A stretch of 64,000 bases of DNA from Neptunicoccus cionae (GCF_014643735.1 NZ_BMKA01000002.1:930001-994000); one strand, 5' to 3'; counted from the stretch's first letter, positions 27,650-36,651 are shown. Notes: a model not told the origin generated them from the letters alone. A program made the numbers and translations.

Positions 27650-28261
27650 TTAATGCGCGAAAATATCGGTTTCAGGCCAGCCCATCAGGTCCAGCGCACC
27701 ACGGTGGGGCAGGAAGTCAAAACAGGCTTTGGCAATTTCGGTGCGTCCTTCACGGGCGAGCCGTTTGTCCAGTTCCTCTTTCAGGCGGTGCAGGTAAAGC
27801 ACATCCGAAGCCGCATAATCCAGTTGCGCCTTGGTCAGTTCCGCCGCACCCCAGTCAGAGCTTTGTTGCTGTTTGGAAATATCCACACCCAGTAATTCCT
27901 GCGTCAGGTTCTTTAGCCCGTGACGGTCGGTGTAGGTGCGCACCAGTTTCGACGCGATTTTGGTGCAATACACAGGCGAGGTCCGCACCCCAAAGCGGTT
28001 TTCCATCACGGCAATATCAAAGCGGCCAAAGTGGAACAGTTTCAACTGTTCGGGATTGGCGAGCATCCGGCACAGGTTGGGCGCTTCGGTCTGATCCTGC
28101 GCGATCTGGACCATATGAGCGTTGCCGTCCCCTGCGGAAAGCTGCACCAGACACAGACGGTCACGGTTCGGGATCAGCCCCATAGTTTCGCTGTCGATTG
28201 CCACAACCGGACCCAGATCCAGATCGTCGGGCAAGTCCCCGTGGTGCAGATGGTTTGTCAT
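27650..28261 (-). CDS. rnd: Ribonuclease D-type 3'-5' exonuclease, short form
   Basis: The DEDD exonuclease motifs are present: Exo I VVAIDSETMGL, Exo II region LKLFHFGRFDIAVM, and Exo III LDYAASDVLYLHRL (Y-x3-D). At 203 residues it lacks the C-terminal HRDC domain of E. coli RNase D, which is normal for the short alphaproteobacterial form. It probably trims tRNA and other structured RNA 3' ends. It heads the operon that continues into lptC two bases later, an arrangement linking RNA processing with LPS export by position only. Confidence 0.92.
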   Translation of the reverse strand: MTNHLHHGDLPDDLDLGPVVAIDSETMGLIPNRDRLCLVQLSAGDGNAHMVQIAQDQTEAPNLCRMLANPEQLKLFHFGRFDIAVMENRFGVRTSPVYCTKIASKLVRTYTDRHGLKNLTQELLGVDISKQQQSSDWGAAELTKAQLDYAASDVLYLHRLKEELDKRLAREGRTEIAKACFDFLPHRGALDLMGWPETDIFAH

Positions 28262-28423
28262 AGGTTTCCCTTATCAGATTTGCAGAGCATGACGCCCAAT
28301 ACAGAAAATAGTCGTGATCCACAAAGGTTAAAGTCGTGCGGCGGGATCATGCCAATTGCCGCGACGGCGTGGCATAAGGCGATTGGTCTTGCCGTGGGGG
28401 GCAGGGTGCGGGATGATCCGGCC

Positions 28424-28819
28424 ATGACCAAACCTGCACTGACCCGATCGAATACTGTCACAGCTGACGCCCGACTACGCCTTAGGGTGGTGTTTGATGA
28501 TGGCGTACGGCTTGGCCCCGGCAAGGCAGATTTGTTGGGCTTGATTGACGAACACGGGTCCATTGCGGCCGCAGGCCGCGCCATGAAAATGAGCTATAAG
28601 CGCGCTTGGATGCTGGTCGAAGAAATGAATGCAGCGTTCCAAAATCCCCTGGTGGAAAGTTCCCGTGGGGGCAGTCACGGCGGCGGTGCCCGTCTGACGG
28701 CAACAGGGCAAGAGGTGCTGAAAGCCTATCGCGGGATGGAAGAACGTCTGAGCGCCGAGGCCACGCAAGAGCTGGCGTTTCTGACAGGCTTGCGCGTCGA
28801 TGTGTCTGGCGGGAAATAA
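28424..28819 (+). CDS. ModE-like N-terminal winged-helix regulator without molybdate-binding domains
   Basis: This 131-residue protein matches the DNA-binding half of ModE: RLRVVFDDGVRLGPGKADLL, the helix-turn-helix IDEHGSIAAAGRAMKMSYKRAWMLV (about 41-65), and GARLTATGQEVLKAYRGME. The TOBE/Mop domains that bind molybdate in full-length ModE are absent. It lies upstream of modA on the same strand, so local control of modABC is likely, perhaps with molybdate sensed another way. I chose ATG 28424 (MTKPALTR); the ribosome-binding site is weak and longer starts are possible. Confidence 0.85.
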   Translation: MTKPALTRSNTVTADARLRLRVVFDDGVRLGPGKADLLGLIDEHGSIAAAGRAMKMSYKRAWMLVEEMNAAFQNPLVESSRGGSHGGGARLTATGQEVLKAYRGMEERLSAEATQELAFLTGLRVDVSGGK

Positions 28820-28844
28820 CGATTGTCAAAGCCGACCGCCTCGT

Positions 28845-28870
28845 GCGATATTTCCCGCTGTACCTATCGC
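28845..28870 (+). promoter_or_regulatory. Possible ModE operator before modA
   Basis: GCGATA (28845-28850) and TATCGC (28865-28870) form an inverted repeat with a 14-bp spacer, 17 bp before the modA ATG. Mo-boxes are AT-rich dyads of this general kind. The arms are short, so this is a suggestion only. Confidence 0.35.
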
Positions 28871-28887
28871 TGTCCAAGGACGTTAAG

Positions 28888-29661
28888 ATGCCTCGCGGCC
28901 TGATCCCCTATCGCTTTCTTGCACGGCTCATCCTGATTGCACTTACGCTCTCCCCGCTGCGCGTCGCGGCGGACAACCTGACCGTGTTTGCAGCCGCAAG
29001 CCTGAAAAACGCGATGGATGAAATGACCGAAGCGTGGAAGGAAGAAACCGGCCACACCGCAGCCGTTGCCTTGGCCGGCAGCTCTACACTGGCGCGACAG
29101 ATCGAACAGGGCGCACCTGCGGATGTGTTTATTTCTGCCAATGCTGACTGGATGGACCGGCTGGACACACGCGAACTTGTGGTCAAAGGGACACGGGTTG
29201 ATCTTCTGGGAAACACGCTGGTTCTGGTGGCGCACCCTGCGGATGCGCCGGAAATTTCTCTCAACGCCTTACGGGCGGAACTGGGCGGTAATTATCTGGC
29301 AATGGCGCTGGTCAATTCCGTGCCAGCTGGCATTTATGGCAAGGCCGCGCTGGAGCATCTGGAGCTGTGGTCAACTGTGCAAGGACAAGTGGTTCAGGCC
29401 GATAACGTCCGCGCCGCCTTGGCTTTTGTCGCAACAGGCGAAGCACCGTTTGGCATAGTCTATGGGTCCGATGCTGTTGCACAAAGCGGGGTCTCTGTCG
29501 TGGCCCGTTTCCCGCGCGATAGTCACCCGCCAATCCTTTATCCTGCTGCTGCAATCAACGGCGGCAAAGAGGAACTGGCGGCAGAGTTTCTGACCTTTTT
29601 GCAAAGCGACCGCGCGCGCCAGATTTTTGAACAACAGGGGTTTCAGACCCTTGGAAAGTAG
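28888..29661 (+). CDS. modA: Molybdate ABC transporter substrate-binding protein ModA
   Basis: This periplasmic molybdate/tungstate-binding protein has 257 residues including a signal peptide (about 1-27, ending SPLRVAA). The mature start LTVFAAASLKNAMDEM holds the anion-contacting serine. GSSTLARQIEQGAPADVFISA, ALVNSVPAGIYGKAAL and GIVYGSDA follow as in the family. The ATG has AAGGA 7 bp upstream. modB follows after 9 bp. The operon order is modE-like, modA, modB, modC, ending in a strong terminator. Confidence 0.96.
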   Translation: MPRGLIPYRFLARLILIALTLSPLRVAADNLTVFAAASLKNAMDEMTEAWKEETGHTAAVALAGSSTLARQIEQGAPADVFISANADWMDRLDTRELVVKGTRVDLLGNTLVLVAHPADAPEISLNALRAELGGNYLAMALVNSVPAGIYGKAALEHLELWSTVQGQVVQADNVRAALAFVATGEAPFGIVYGSDAVAQSGVSVVARFPRDSHPPILYPAAAINGGKEELAAEFLTFLQSDRARQIFEQQGFQTLGK

Positions 29662-29670
29662 GATGACCCG

Positions 29671-30363
29671 ATGGACTGGTTAAGCCCGCAAGAATGGGAG
29701 GCGGTCGCCCTGTCGCTGCGTGTGTCTTTCTGGGCGACCCTGTGCAGCCTGCCTGTAGGTGTATTCATTGCCTACGCGCTCGCCCGCTGGCAGTTTCCGG
29801 GTAAGCAAATCGTGAACGGTCTGGTGCATCTGCCGCTGATCCTGCCCCCTGTGGTGACGGGCTATCTGTTGTTGCTGACCCTTGGCACACAAGCGCCGCT
29901 TGGCGGATTTCTCAAAGATCTCGGGATCGTTTTTGCCTTTCGCTGGACCGGTGCCGCGCTGGCGGCTGCGGTGATGGGGTTTCCCCTGATGGTGCGCGCA
30001 ATCCGCCTGTCGCTTGAAGCGGTTGACCCGAAGCTGGAACAGGCGGCGGCGACGCTAGGGGCTTCGCCGCTGTGGATATTTGTGACTGTGACCCTGCCAC
30101 TGATCCTGCCCGGTGTGATCGTCGGCACCATCCTTGGCTTTGCCAAAGCGATGGGCGAGTTCGGGGCGACCATCACTTTCGTGTCCAACATCCCTGGCCA
30201 GACCCAAACCCTGCCGTCCGCAATTTATGCGTTTTTGCAGGTGCCGGGCGGCGAAAGCTCTGCCCTGCGATTGGTGGTTGTCTCCCTGATCGTCGCCATG
30301 TCCGCGCTTGTGCTGTCTGAACTGCTGGCAGCGCGGGTCGCGAAAAGGGTGCGGGGCGTATGA
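29671..30363 (+). CDS. modB: Molybdate ABC transporter permease ModB
   Basis: This 230-residue inner-membrane permease has about five hydrophobic segments and the cytoplasmic EAA-type loop that contacts ModC (AAATLGASPLWIFVTVTLPLILPGVI). Other family features are LHLPLILPPVVTGYLLLL and GFAKAMGEFGATITFVSNIPGQTQTLP. Length is typical. It overlaps modC by 4 bp (ATGA), showing translational coupling. Confidence 0.96.
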   Translation: MDWLSPQEWEAVALSLRVSFWATLCSLPVGVFIAYALARWQFPGKQIVNGLVHLPLILPPVVTGYLLLLTLGTQAPLGGFLKDLGIVFAFRWTGAALAAAVMGFPLMVRAIRLSLEAVDPKLEQAAATLGASPLWIFVTVTLPLILPGVIVGTILGFAKAMGEFGATITFVSNIPGQTQTLPSAIYAFLQVPGGESSALRLVVVSLIVAMSALVLSELLAARVAKRVRGV

Positions 30364-31454
30364 CGGTTTCTGTGAGTGTAAAACACCGGTTCTCCGGTTT
30401 CGATCTGGATGTGGCGTTCGAAGCGCCTGCCGGTGTTACGGCGCTCTTCGGGCGCTCGGGATCAGGAAAGACGACGGTGGTGCAAACGATCGCAGGCTTG
30501 CTGCGCCCTGAGGCGGGGCAAGTCGCGGTGAACGGCAAGACCCTATTTGATAGCAAGACCGGTGTCTGGGTGCCGCCTGCCAAACGGCGCATCGGTTACG
30601 TGTTTCAGGAAGGGCGTCTGTTCCCCCACCTTAGCGTGCGCCAGAACCTGCGATACGGCGCGTGGTTTGCCAAGCGCGGGTCGGGAACCGCGTCCTTTGA
30701 TCATGTGGTTGAAATGCTCGGCATCGCGCCTTTGCTGGAACGCCGCCCTGCTGCCCTGTCTGGGGGCGAGAAACAGCGGGTGGCGATCGGTCGTGCGCTG
30801 CTCTCCTCGCCGGATCTGCTGTTGATGGATGAACCCCTTGCCGCGCTGGATGAGGCGCGGAAGCTGGAAATCCTGCCCTATCTGGAACGACTGCGGGACG
30901 AGACTGCGACCCCGATGATCTATGTCAGTCACACGGTCGCGGAAATCGCGCGGCTGGCGACGACGATTGTGGTTCTGAATGACGGTAAGATGCTGCGCAA
31001 CGGTCCCGCGTCACAGGTCCTTGGCGATCCGGCTGTGCCCTTTCCCCTTGGGGTGCGCGGTGCAGGCGCTTTGCTGACAACGCAGGTGGTTGCGCATCAT
31101 GCTGACGGGCTGACCGAACTGTCAATCGGGGCGGGACGGCTTTATCTGCCGCGGATCAACGCCGCTGCCGGTGCGCGGATCAGGGTGCGGATTGCCGCGC
31201 AGGATGTGGTGCTGGCGACCCGAAAACCCCAAGAGATTTCCGCGCTGAATATTCTGGAAGGTCGGGTTGCGGATGTGCGGGAAGGGGATGGTCCGGGGGT
31301 CATGGTCTCGGTCGAAGTGGACGGACAGACCGTGTTGTCCCGCATCACCCGCCGCTCTCGTGATGCGCTGGGCCTGCGGATCGGAATGAAGTGCTACGCG
31401 ATCACAAAATCGGTGGCCGTCGCGCGGGATGATATCGGGACTTCAGTAGAATAG
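30360..31454 (+). CDS. modC: Molybdate ABC transporter ATP-binding protein ModC
   Basis: This 364-residue ATPase drives molybdate import. The nucleotide-binding domain has Walker A GRSGSGKTT, the Q-loop GYVFQEGRLFPHLSV, signature LSGGEKQRVAIGRALL, Walker B LLLMDEPLAALD and the switch His in YVSHTVAEI. The C-terminal TOBE/Mop domain (about 295-360; SALNILEGRVADV, VSVEVDGQTVLSRITRRS) can bind molybdate and may inhibit transport when molybdate is plentiful. It ends 24 bp before the terminator shared with the aspartokinase gene. Confidence 0.97.
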   Translation: MTVSVSVKHRFSGFDLDVAFEAPAGVTALFGRSGSGKTTVVQTIAGLLRPEAGQVAVNGKTLFDSKTGVWVPPAKRRIGYVFQEGRLFPHLSVRQNLRYGAWFAKRGSGTASFDHVVEMLGIAPLLERRPAALSGGEKQRVAIGRALLSSPDLLLMDEPLAALDEARKLEILPYLERLRDETATPMIYVSHTVAEIARLATTIVVLNDGKMLRNGPASQVLGDPAVPFPLGVRGAGALLTTQVVAHHADGLTELSIGAGRLYLPRINAAAGARIRVRIAAQDVVLATRKPQEISALNILEGRVADVREGDGPGVMVSVEVDGQTVLSRITRRSRDALGLRIGMKCYAITKSVAVARDDIGTSVE

Positions 31455-31478
31455 GGCCAATCAGACCCATAAAAATGC

Positions 31479-31509
31479 AAAAGGCGCAGCGGATGATGCT
31501 GCGCCTTTT
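31479..31509. terminator. Bidirectional terminator between modC and ask
   Basis: A perfect 12-bp inverted repeat (AAAAGGCGCAGC, 7-base loop, GCTGCGCCTTTT) lies between the convergent 3' ends, with an A run on the left and a T run on the right. It should stop both modABC and the ectoine operon. Confidence 0.92.
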
Positions 31510-31514
31510 CTTAT

Positions 31515-32972
31515 TCAAGCAACCAGTCGCGGTTCGCTTTTTTCTTTTGTTTGCATCGGCTTCGCGATGGCTTCGCCTTCGATCAAACACTTGTGCAAGA
31601 CACTTACAGCGGCGTCTGCATCTTCGCGGGTGGTGACGATCTGGATGTCCACATTACGCGGGCTTTGCTGTACCGCAATCGGGATTATTCCGGCCTCATC
31701 CAGTGCAGAGAGCCCTTTGACCAGTGCGCCAAGACCGCCAAGATCGCGGCCGATGGCGGCAACGACAGACAGGCTTCGGGCGGTCACAGAAGCTGTGGGA
31801 TAGTCCGCCACCAGATCACTTTCGACCCGTTTGACGTGTTTCAGCGAGGAGTCCACATAATGGGTGATCGCATTGGCGTTAGAGGATTTCGCCACGATGC
31901 TGACCTTATGGCGAGTCAGTGCTTGAAGGATCGTCGCGTCATAGCCTTTGACCCCGACCATATCCTGTTCGAACACTTCCAGCGCAAACACATCCAGCGC
32001 GGTGACGATTTCCACCTGTGGTGCTTTTGCGTCTGAATCATCAATCAATGTGCCCGGATCGCCCGGATCAAACGCATTGGTGACACGCAGCGGAATGGAC
32101 GACTGGCGCAGGGTTTTTGCAGCCGATGGGTGGATCGCCTCCATCCCCATATTCGAAAGCTGATCCGCCACGTCGTAATTTGTGTGACCCAGCTTGCGCA
32201 CGTTTTCCAGCCCGACCAGTTTGGGATCGGCGGAGGACAGGTGGAATTCCTTGTGGATGATCGCCTCCTGCGCGCCGGTTTGGGCGGCGATGCGGCTGAA
32301 GGTGACTTCGGAATAGCCACGGTCATAAAGCGACATCAAACCTTCGGAACATTGCGCATATCCGGTGACGATGGGCAGTTCGGTGCTGACATCAACGTCG
32401 TCCATGCCCTCCGCGATGCGTTCTTCCAGCGTGACTTCCCGTTCATCCCGCCAACCGCCGAGATCCACAAAGCGGGCGTTCACACCGGCACGGCGCAACA
32501 GCAGGGTGGTGACGAATGCCGAATGGCTCTCACCCAGACCGGACAGCAATTCGCGGGTGATGCCCATGTGACGGGACAGCCTGAAATGCCCGTAGGACGA
32601 CAGGCGTTGCAGGTCGATCAGACAGGAGCGCGCCCCCTCTATCCGTTCGCGCACGAAGTCATCCGCCTCGCGGATGTCGCCCGGCGCATCAAGAACCTTG
32701 CGGTGGGCTTCGTTCATGGCGTCCATGACGCGGTTCAGCGTATCGGACCAGCCAAGATCATTGCTGGCATTAGAGAACCGCGCATACACCCCAGGTTCGC
32801 CGGTTTTCTTATGCTCCAGCAGCAGGTTGGTAATCCCGCCATAGGCCGAAACAACGAAAATCCGGTTGTAGGGATTGTCGCCGCCCTTCAGGAACAAAGT
32901 GTCGAGCAATTCAGCCGAGCGGGACATAGATGTGCCGCCGATTTTCTCTACGGTATGTGCGTGTTTAATCAT
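31515..32972 (-). CDS. ask: Ectoine-type aspartate kinase (Ask_Ect)
   Basis: This enzyme phosphorylates aspartate, the first step toward L-aspartate-semialdehyde, which EctB uses. The 485-residue protein has the N-terminal VEKIGGTSMSRSAELL (the K-x-GGTS pocket), the ITRELLSGLGESHSAF region and two C-terminal ACT regulatory segments (GVKGYDATILQAL and SVVAAIGRDLGGLGALV). Its position downstream of ectABC marks it as the specialised ectoine aspartokinase, a paralogue less sensitive to lysine/threonine feedback than biosynthetic LysC. It is separated from ectC by 125 bp holding a hairpin. Confidence 0.93.
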   Translation of the reverse strand: MIKHAHTVEKIGGTSMSRSAELLDTLFLKGGDNPYNRIFVVSAYGGITNLLLEHKKTGEPGVYARFSNASNDLGWSDTLNRVMDAMNEAHRKVLDAPGDIREADDFVRERIEGARSCLIDLQRLSSYGHFRLSRHMGITRELLSGLGESHSAFVTTLLLRRAGVNARFVDLGGWRDEREVTLEERIAEGMDDVDVSTELPIVTGYAQCSEGLMSLYDRGYSEVTFSRIAAQTGAQEAIIHKEFHLSSADPKLVGLENVRKLGHTNYDVADQLSNMGMEAIHPSAAKTLRQSSIPLRVTNAFDPGDPGTLIDDSDAKAPQVEIVTALDVFALEVFEQDMVGVKGYDATILQALTRHKVSIVAKSSNANAITHYVDSSLKHVKRVESDLVADYPTASVTARSLSVVAAIGRDLGGLGALVKGLSALDEAGIIPIAVQQSPRNVDIQIVTTREDADAAVSVLHKCLIEGEAIAKPMQTKEKSEPRLVA

Positions 32973-33036
32973 AATATTCGCCCCCGTTTTGGCGGGAACG
33001 CCTTTAATTCAGAGTGAGGTTAACGCCGCCGGTTAA

Positions 33037-33062
33037 GACAGCCGCACCACTGCGCGGCTGTC
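33037..33062 (-). promoter_or_regulatory. Hairpin between ectC and ask
   Basis: GACAGCCGC (33037-33045) and GCGGCTGTC (33054-33062) form a perfect 9-bp stem with an 8-base loop in the 125-bp ectC-ask gap. Only a short T stretch follows leftward, so attenuation or mRNA protection is more likely than full termination. Confidence 0.5.
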
Positions 33063-33097
33063 GTTTGGCGCGTTCAGGGGCCGGTTGTGGCCCGATA

Positions 33098-33481
33098 TTA
33101 ATCCGCAGGGGCGTAAGAGCCGTCTTCGCGGTGAACTTCCGTACCGGTCACGGGCGGGTTAAAGCAGCAGGCCATTACCAACTCCTCTTCCGCGCGCAGG
33201 GTGTGTTTGTCATGCAGGTTCAGCGCATACATCACACCGGGGCGGATTTCATGGGTCTCGCCTGTGGCCAGATCCGTGATCGAACCCTTGCCGGACATGC
33301 AATAGACGCTTTCAAAGTGGTTCTTATAGTGGAACGTATGTTCCGAACCGGCGTCCAGATTGGTGATATGGAAAGAAAATCCCATACCGTCGTCCGCCAG
33401 CAGCAGACGGGTCGAAGTCCACTGTGCGTCTTTGACTTCTTTGTCGGTGTTTTTTAGGTCGTTCAGGTCACGTACGATCAT
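33098..33481 (-). CDS. ectC: L-ectoine synthase
   Basis: This 127-residue cupin closes the ring of N-gamma-acetyl-2,4-diaminobutyrate to give ectoine. Family features are MIVRDLNDL, the cupin strands [20 protein letters not shown] and the metal-site stretch [14 protein letters not shown], then [16 protein letters not shown]. The start lies 5 bp after the ectB stop. No ectoine hydroxylase (ectD) follows, so 5-hydroxyectoine is not made from this locus. Confidence 0.98.
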   Translation of the reverse strand: MIVRDLNDLKNTDKEVKDAQWTSTRLLLADDGMGFSFHITNLDAGSEHTFHYKNHFESVYCMSGKGSITDLATGETHEIRPGVMYALNLHDKHTLRAEEELVMACCFNPPVTGTEVHREDGSYAPAD

Positions 33482-33486
33482 TTTGC

Positions 33487-34785
33487 TTACTCCGCAGCGA
33501 TTTTTGTTTGTGTTGTCGCGTTAAGGCAGGTGCGTGCCGCTTCAACAAGGGTTTCAAGCCCTTGGGTGAATTGATCTACTGGCGTTGTCAGCGGGGCAAG
33601 CACTTTGACCACCTCGTCCTGTGCGCCGGAGGTTTCAATCACCAACCCTTGCTTGAACGCTTCGGCGCAGATTGCTGCCGCCAGATCGCCATTGGTCACG
33701 TCGACACCTTGCATCATGCCGCGACCCTTAAGGCGTGCGCCCGGAACCATTTCAGCGATGATTTGCAGGTGGCCTTCCAGGATTTCAGCTTTCGCCGCAA
33801 CATCCTTTTTGAACGTGTCATCGGCCCAGAATTTTTCCAGCGCGACCTTGGCCGTGACAAAAGCGTGGGTGTTCCCACGGAAAGTGCCGTTGTGTTCTGC
33901 TGGCTTCCAGATATCCAACTCCGGCTTGATCAGGGTCAGCGCGAACGGCAGGCCGAAACCGGAAAGCGATTTGGCCAGTGTGACCATATCCGGCTCGATA
34001 TCCATTTCATCAAAGCTGAAGAAATCACCCGTGCGGCCAATACCGGCCTGAATGTCATCCACGATCAGCTTGGCACCGACAGTTTTAGCCAGACGTGCGA
34101 TGCCTTCAACCCAAGTGCGCGATGCGGCGTTCAAACCGCCTTCGCCCTGAACCAGCTCAAGTATAATCGCTGCTGGCGCGTCAATACCGCTGCTGTCGTT
34201 GGTCAGCATGTTTTCAACAACGGCCAGCGTGTCTACGTCATCGCCAAGGGAACCTTCAAACGGCAGGTGGGTCACGCCAGTCAGCGGTACGCCCGCGCCG
34301 CCCCGTTTGCCGGAATTGCCGGTCAGGGACAAAGCGCCAAGGGTCATGCCATGAAAACCGTTGGTGAACGAAATCACGTTTGTGCGGCCCGTGACCTTGC
34401 GGGCCAGCTTGATCGCAGCTTCGACAGCATTGGCACCGGTCGGTCCCGTCATCATCACCTTGTGGTCCATGCCACGGGGCGTCAGGATCACGCGTTCGAA
34501 TGTTTCCAAAAACGCTGCTTTCGGGCCGGTGTACATATCAAGCGCATGGGCAATCCCGTCGCTGGTGATGTGATCCACAAGCGCTGCCTTCATGTCCGCA
34601 TCGTTGTGGCCGTAGTTCAAGGAAGAACAGCCCGACAGGAAGTCGGTGTAGATGTTACCCTTGGCATCGGTCAGTGTAGAGCCGGAGGCCGTCGTGAACA
34701 CAGTATCAAAGGCGCGGCAATAGCTGCGCACTTGGGATTCGCGGCGTTCAAAGATAGTTGTGTCGGCTGAAGTTTCAGTCGTCAT
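33487..34785 (-). CDS. ectB: Diaminobutyrate-2-oxoglutarate transaminase
   Basis: This 432-residue PLP enzyme turns L-aspartate-semialdehyde into L-2,4-diaminobutyrate using glutamate as amino donor. The class III aminotransferase core is plain: [67 protein letters not shown] and the PLP lysine in [13 protein letters not shown]. The ATG has AGGAAA about 7 bp upstream. It is the second gene of ectA-ectB-ectC-ask. Confidence 0.98.
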   Translation of the reverse strand: MTTETSADTTIFERRESQVRSYCRAFDTVFTTASGSTLTDAKGNIYTDFLSGCSSLNYGHNDADMKAALVDHITSDGIAHALDMYTGPKAAFLETFERVILTPRGMDHKVMMTGPTGANAVEAAIKLARKVTGRTNVISFTNGFHGMTLGALSLTGNSGKRGGAGVPLTGVTHLPFEGSLGDDVDTLAVVENMLTNDSSGIDAPAAIILELVQGEGGLNAASRTWVEGIARLAKTVGAKLIVDDIQAGIGRTGDFFSFDEMDIEPDMVTLAKSLSGFGLPFALTLIKPELDIWKPAEHNGTFRGNTHAFVTAKVALEKFWADDTFKKDVAAKAEILEGHLQIIAEMVPGARLKGRGMMQGVDVTNGDLAAAICAEAFKQGLVIETSGAQDEVVKVLAPLTTPVDQFTQGLETLVEAARTCLNATTQTKIAAE

Positions 34786-34832
34786 AGCAATTTCCTTTTA
34801 TGTTGAAGTAAATCCGGATCAGGGGCGGCTGA

Positions 34833-35372
34833 TTAAGCCGCAGCACCCATCTCGCCGGATTCGGGCAGTTTGATTGTCACCATGTGTTCGGTGTCATGTT
34901 CGCCCTGAAAGTGTGTCTCTTTTTCGAAATGGGCCTCATGGTCCAATTCGGCGTCTTGCGCATCAGCAAAGCTGCGGAACAGCGCCCAGCTTGCGTCATT
35001 GTCTTTGGTGATGGTGGTCTGCATCCGGATAACATCCTTGCATTCCTCCCGCGCGAGCAGGCGTTTAAGCATCCGCTTTGCAAGCCCGAGACCACGGGCT
35101 TTTTCGGATACAGCAACCTGCCAGACAAAGAAGGATTCAGGATCATTGGGCAAGACATAGCCGGATATCCAGCCCACCGGAGCGCCGTCCAGTTCGGCCA
35201 GAATGCACGTATCGCGGAAATGATCGCACTGGATCAGGTTGCAATACATAGAGTTTTCGTCCAGCGGCTTGCATGCCCCGATCAGGTTCCAGATCGCCGC
35301 GCCGTCTTCGGCTTCTGGCTTGCGGAACTTAACGTCATTGCGACGCGATTTGAACGGATGAATGTCTACCAC
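34833..35372 (-). CDS. ectA: L-2,4-diaminobutyric acid acetyltransferase
   Basis: EctA acetylates the gamma-amino group of diaminobutyrate with acetyl-CoA. The GNAT domain shows FRKPEAEDGAAIWNLI, CNLIQCDHFRDTCILAE, the acetyl-CoA loop QVAVSEKARGLGLAKRML and MQTTITKDNDASWALFRSFA. I prefer GTG 35372 (AGAGG 6 bp upstream). The in-frame ATG at 35396 has no ribosome-binding site and lies next to the predicted transcription start. That longer form would be 187 residues. It is the first gene of the ectoine operon and diverges from ectR. Confidence 0.94.
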   Translation of the reverse strand: MVDIHPFKSRRNDVKFRKPEAEDGAAIWNLIGACKPLDENSMYCNLIQCDHFRDTCILAELDGAPVGWISGYVLPNDPESFFVWQVAVSEKARGLGLAKRMLKRLLAREECKDVIRMQTTITKDNDASWALFRSFADAQDAELDHEAHFEKETHFQGEHDTEHMVTIKLPESGEMGAAA

Positions 35373-35407
35373 GGTATACCTCTGCAACTGCTTCATTTTG
35401 ATCGTTA

Positions 35408-35435
35408 GTTATACGAAGCTTATTTTTAAAATCAA
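35408..35435 (-). promoter_or_regulatory. Candidate ectA promoter
   Basis: Read leftward, TTGATT (35430-35435) and TATAAC (35408-35413) are separated by 16 bp, close to the sigma-70 consensus. Transcription would start near 35401, giving a short leader to the GTG at 35372. The -10 box overlaps one of two TAGTTATA repeats (35406-35413, 35472-35479), a suitable place for repression. Confidence 0.45.
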
Positions 35436-35485
35436 TTAGGAAAGGTAATTAACTTTGACTCTGTTTATTTCTAGTTATAACAATA

Positions 35486-35513
35486 GATTATCGCACTTTC
35501 TTGTGATTATTGC
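35486..35513. repeat. Direct repeat in the ectA-ectR intergenic region
   Basis: GATTATCGC (35486-35494) and GATTATTGC (35505-35513) repeat with a 19-bp period, close to two helical turns. They sit in the AT-rich 254-bp gap between the divergent ectA and ectR starts and could be regulator-binding half-sites. Confidence 0.4.
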
Positions 35514-35626
35514 CTAAAATTTGCACAGTTTTTGAACTTTTTGTTTTGTTAACCTAACTACCTAGCGCGCTTGCAGAAGCGACTCGGACCAGATATTCTG
35601 TCGCGACCATTTTGATAGGAATCTTC

Positions 35627-36127
35627 GTGGACAGAACCGATACCTCCCTGATTGCCCTGCGCCGGATTTTGCGCGCAACGGAGCTTTATGGCCGTGCACT
35701 GGCGCAGACCGCAGGACTGACGCCGGTGCAAATCCGCGTGCTTCAGATTGTTCTAGGGGCTGGGAGTATTACGCCAAAACAGATTTCGGTTCAGATGGGG
35801 GTCAGTCCGGCGACGATCTCTACACTGCTGGATCGTCTGGTGGCGAAATCCATGATTGAACGGCAACGATCCGATGTGGACCGGCGGCAGACCAATGTGG
35901 TGCTGACCGAACAGGGCCGGCAAGCTGTGGAAGGCGCGCCCGATCCGTTGCAGCAGAAATATGTGACAGAGTTCGAGGCGCTGGAAGATTGGGAACAGGC
36001 GATGATCGTTGCATCGCTGGAACGTGTGGCCGCGATGTTGAATGCATCGGCCATGGATGCGGCGCCGGTGTTGGACGTGGGGGAAATCCAGCGGTCCCAT
36101 CCGCCGGTGAAACCCGGCGGAAAGTGA
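35627..36127 (+). CDS. ectR: MarR-family regulator of the ectoine operon
   Basis: This 166-residue winged-helix protein shows the MarR layout: GLTPVQIRVLQIVLGAG, the recognition segment ITPKQISVQMGVSPATISTL, then the wing LVAKSMIERQRSDVDRRQTNVVLTEQG with its DxRR motif. It diverges from ectA, and MarR-type EctR proteins repress ect genes in other halotolerant bacteria, so I infer the same here. GTG 35627 is preferred, with AGGA 6 bp upstream; a TTG at 35612 is a weaker alternative. It probably binds as a dimer in the shared intergenic region. Confidence 0.9.
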   Translation: MDRTDTSLIALRRILRATELYGRALAQTAGLTPVQIRVLQIVLGAGSITPKQISVQMGVSPATISTLLDRLVAKSMIERQRSDVDRRQTNVVLTEQGRQAVEGAPDPLQQKYVTEFEALEDWEQAMIVASLERVAAMLNASAMDAAPVLDVGEIQRSHPPVKPGGK

Positions 36128-36147
36128 CTGTAAGATGATTGGCAGGC

Positions 36148-36573
36148 TTATTTCTTTTGCGTGCTCGAAAGTTCCTCAACACTTTGCATGACACGCTCTT
36201 TCAGCAGATCCATCGCCTCTTCGTTGCCTTGTCGCATAATATCGGCCATCTCCGTCGTTGTGGTGACTGTGGCATCAAATGTGCGCTTGGCCAGATCCAT
36301 CTGTGTTGACATCATAGCTGATGGATCAGCGTCCTTAGCAGAGTTCTTATAGGTCTGGGAAATATCGGCGAGGGTTTGTTCCAGTGCCTCCCGCTGTTTC
36401 AGCGCGGCAGTCTGGGCGCTGCTGGTGCTTTTCTGGGCTGCGGATTGGAGCGCCTGAAAATTCCGGCGGTGGTAATCCATCATCTGGTTCACATCCGGTC
36501 CGGGAATCTGCATGGACTTGCCGAAATCCTGAAACATGTCGATGAACGGGTTCTTGTTGTCCTTCTTTGGCAT
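36148..36573 (-). CDS. Phasin family protein
   Basis: This 141-residue, mostly helical protein has MFQDFGKSMQIPG, VNQMMDYHRRNFQALQSAAQ and a long amphipathic helix rich in Ala, Thr and Gln, ending in MADIMRQGNEEAMDLLKERV. This is the Phasin_2 pattern of proteins that coat polyhydroxyalkanoate granules. No PHA synthase gene is in the window, so a granule role is inferred from family. It is convergent with ectR, 20 bp away. Confidence 0.85.
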   Translation of the reverse strand: MPKKDNKNPFIDMFQDFGKSMQIPGPDVNQMMDYHRRNFQALQSAAQKSTSSAQTAALKQREALEQTLADISQTYKNSAKDADPSAMMSTQMDLAKRTFDATVTTTTEMADIMRQGNEEAMDLLKERVMQSVEELSSTQKK

Positions 36574-36651
36574 AATATACCTCCTGTTGACGGGGGCCGG
36601 AGTGCCAGCCCTCCAATATTTACTCTAGCGCCGGAAGCGCATTTCAAACAA

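Noticed and set aside
31455-35626. ectD (ectoine hydroxylase) in the ectoine cluster
   Set aside because: No frame between ectC and ask or beyond has the expected dioxygenase motifs.
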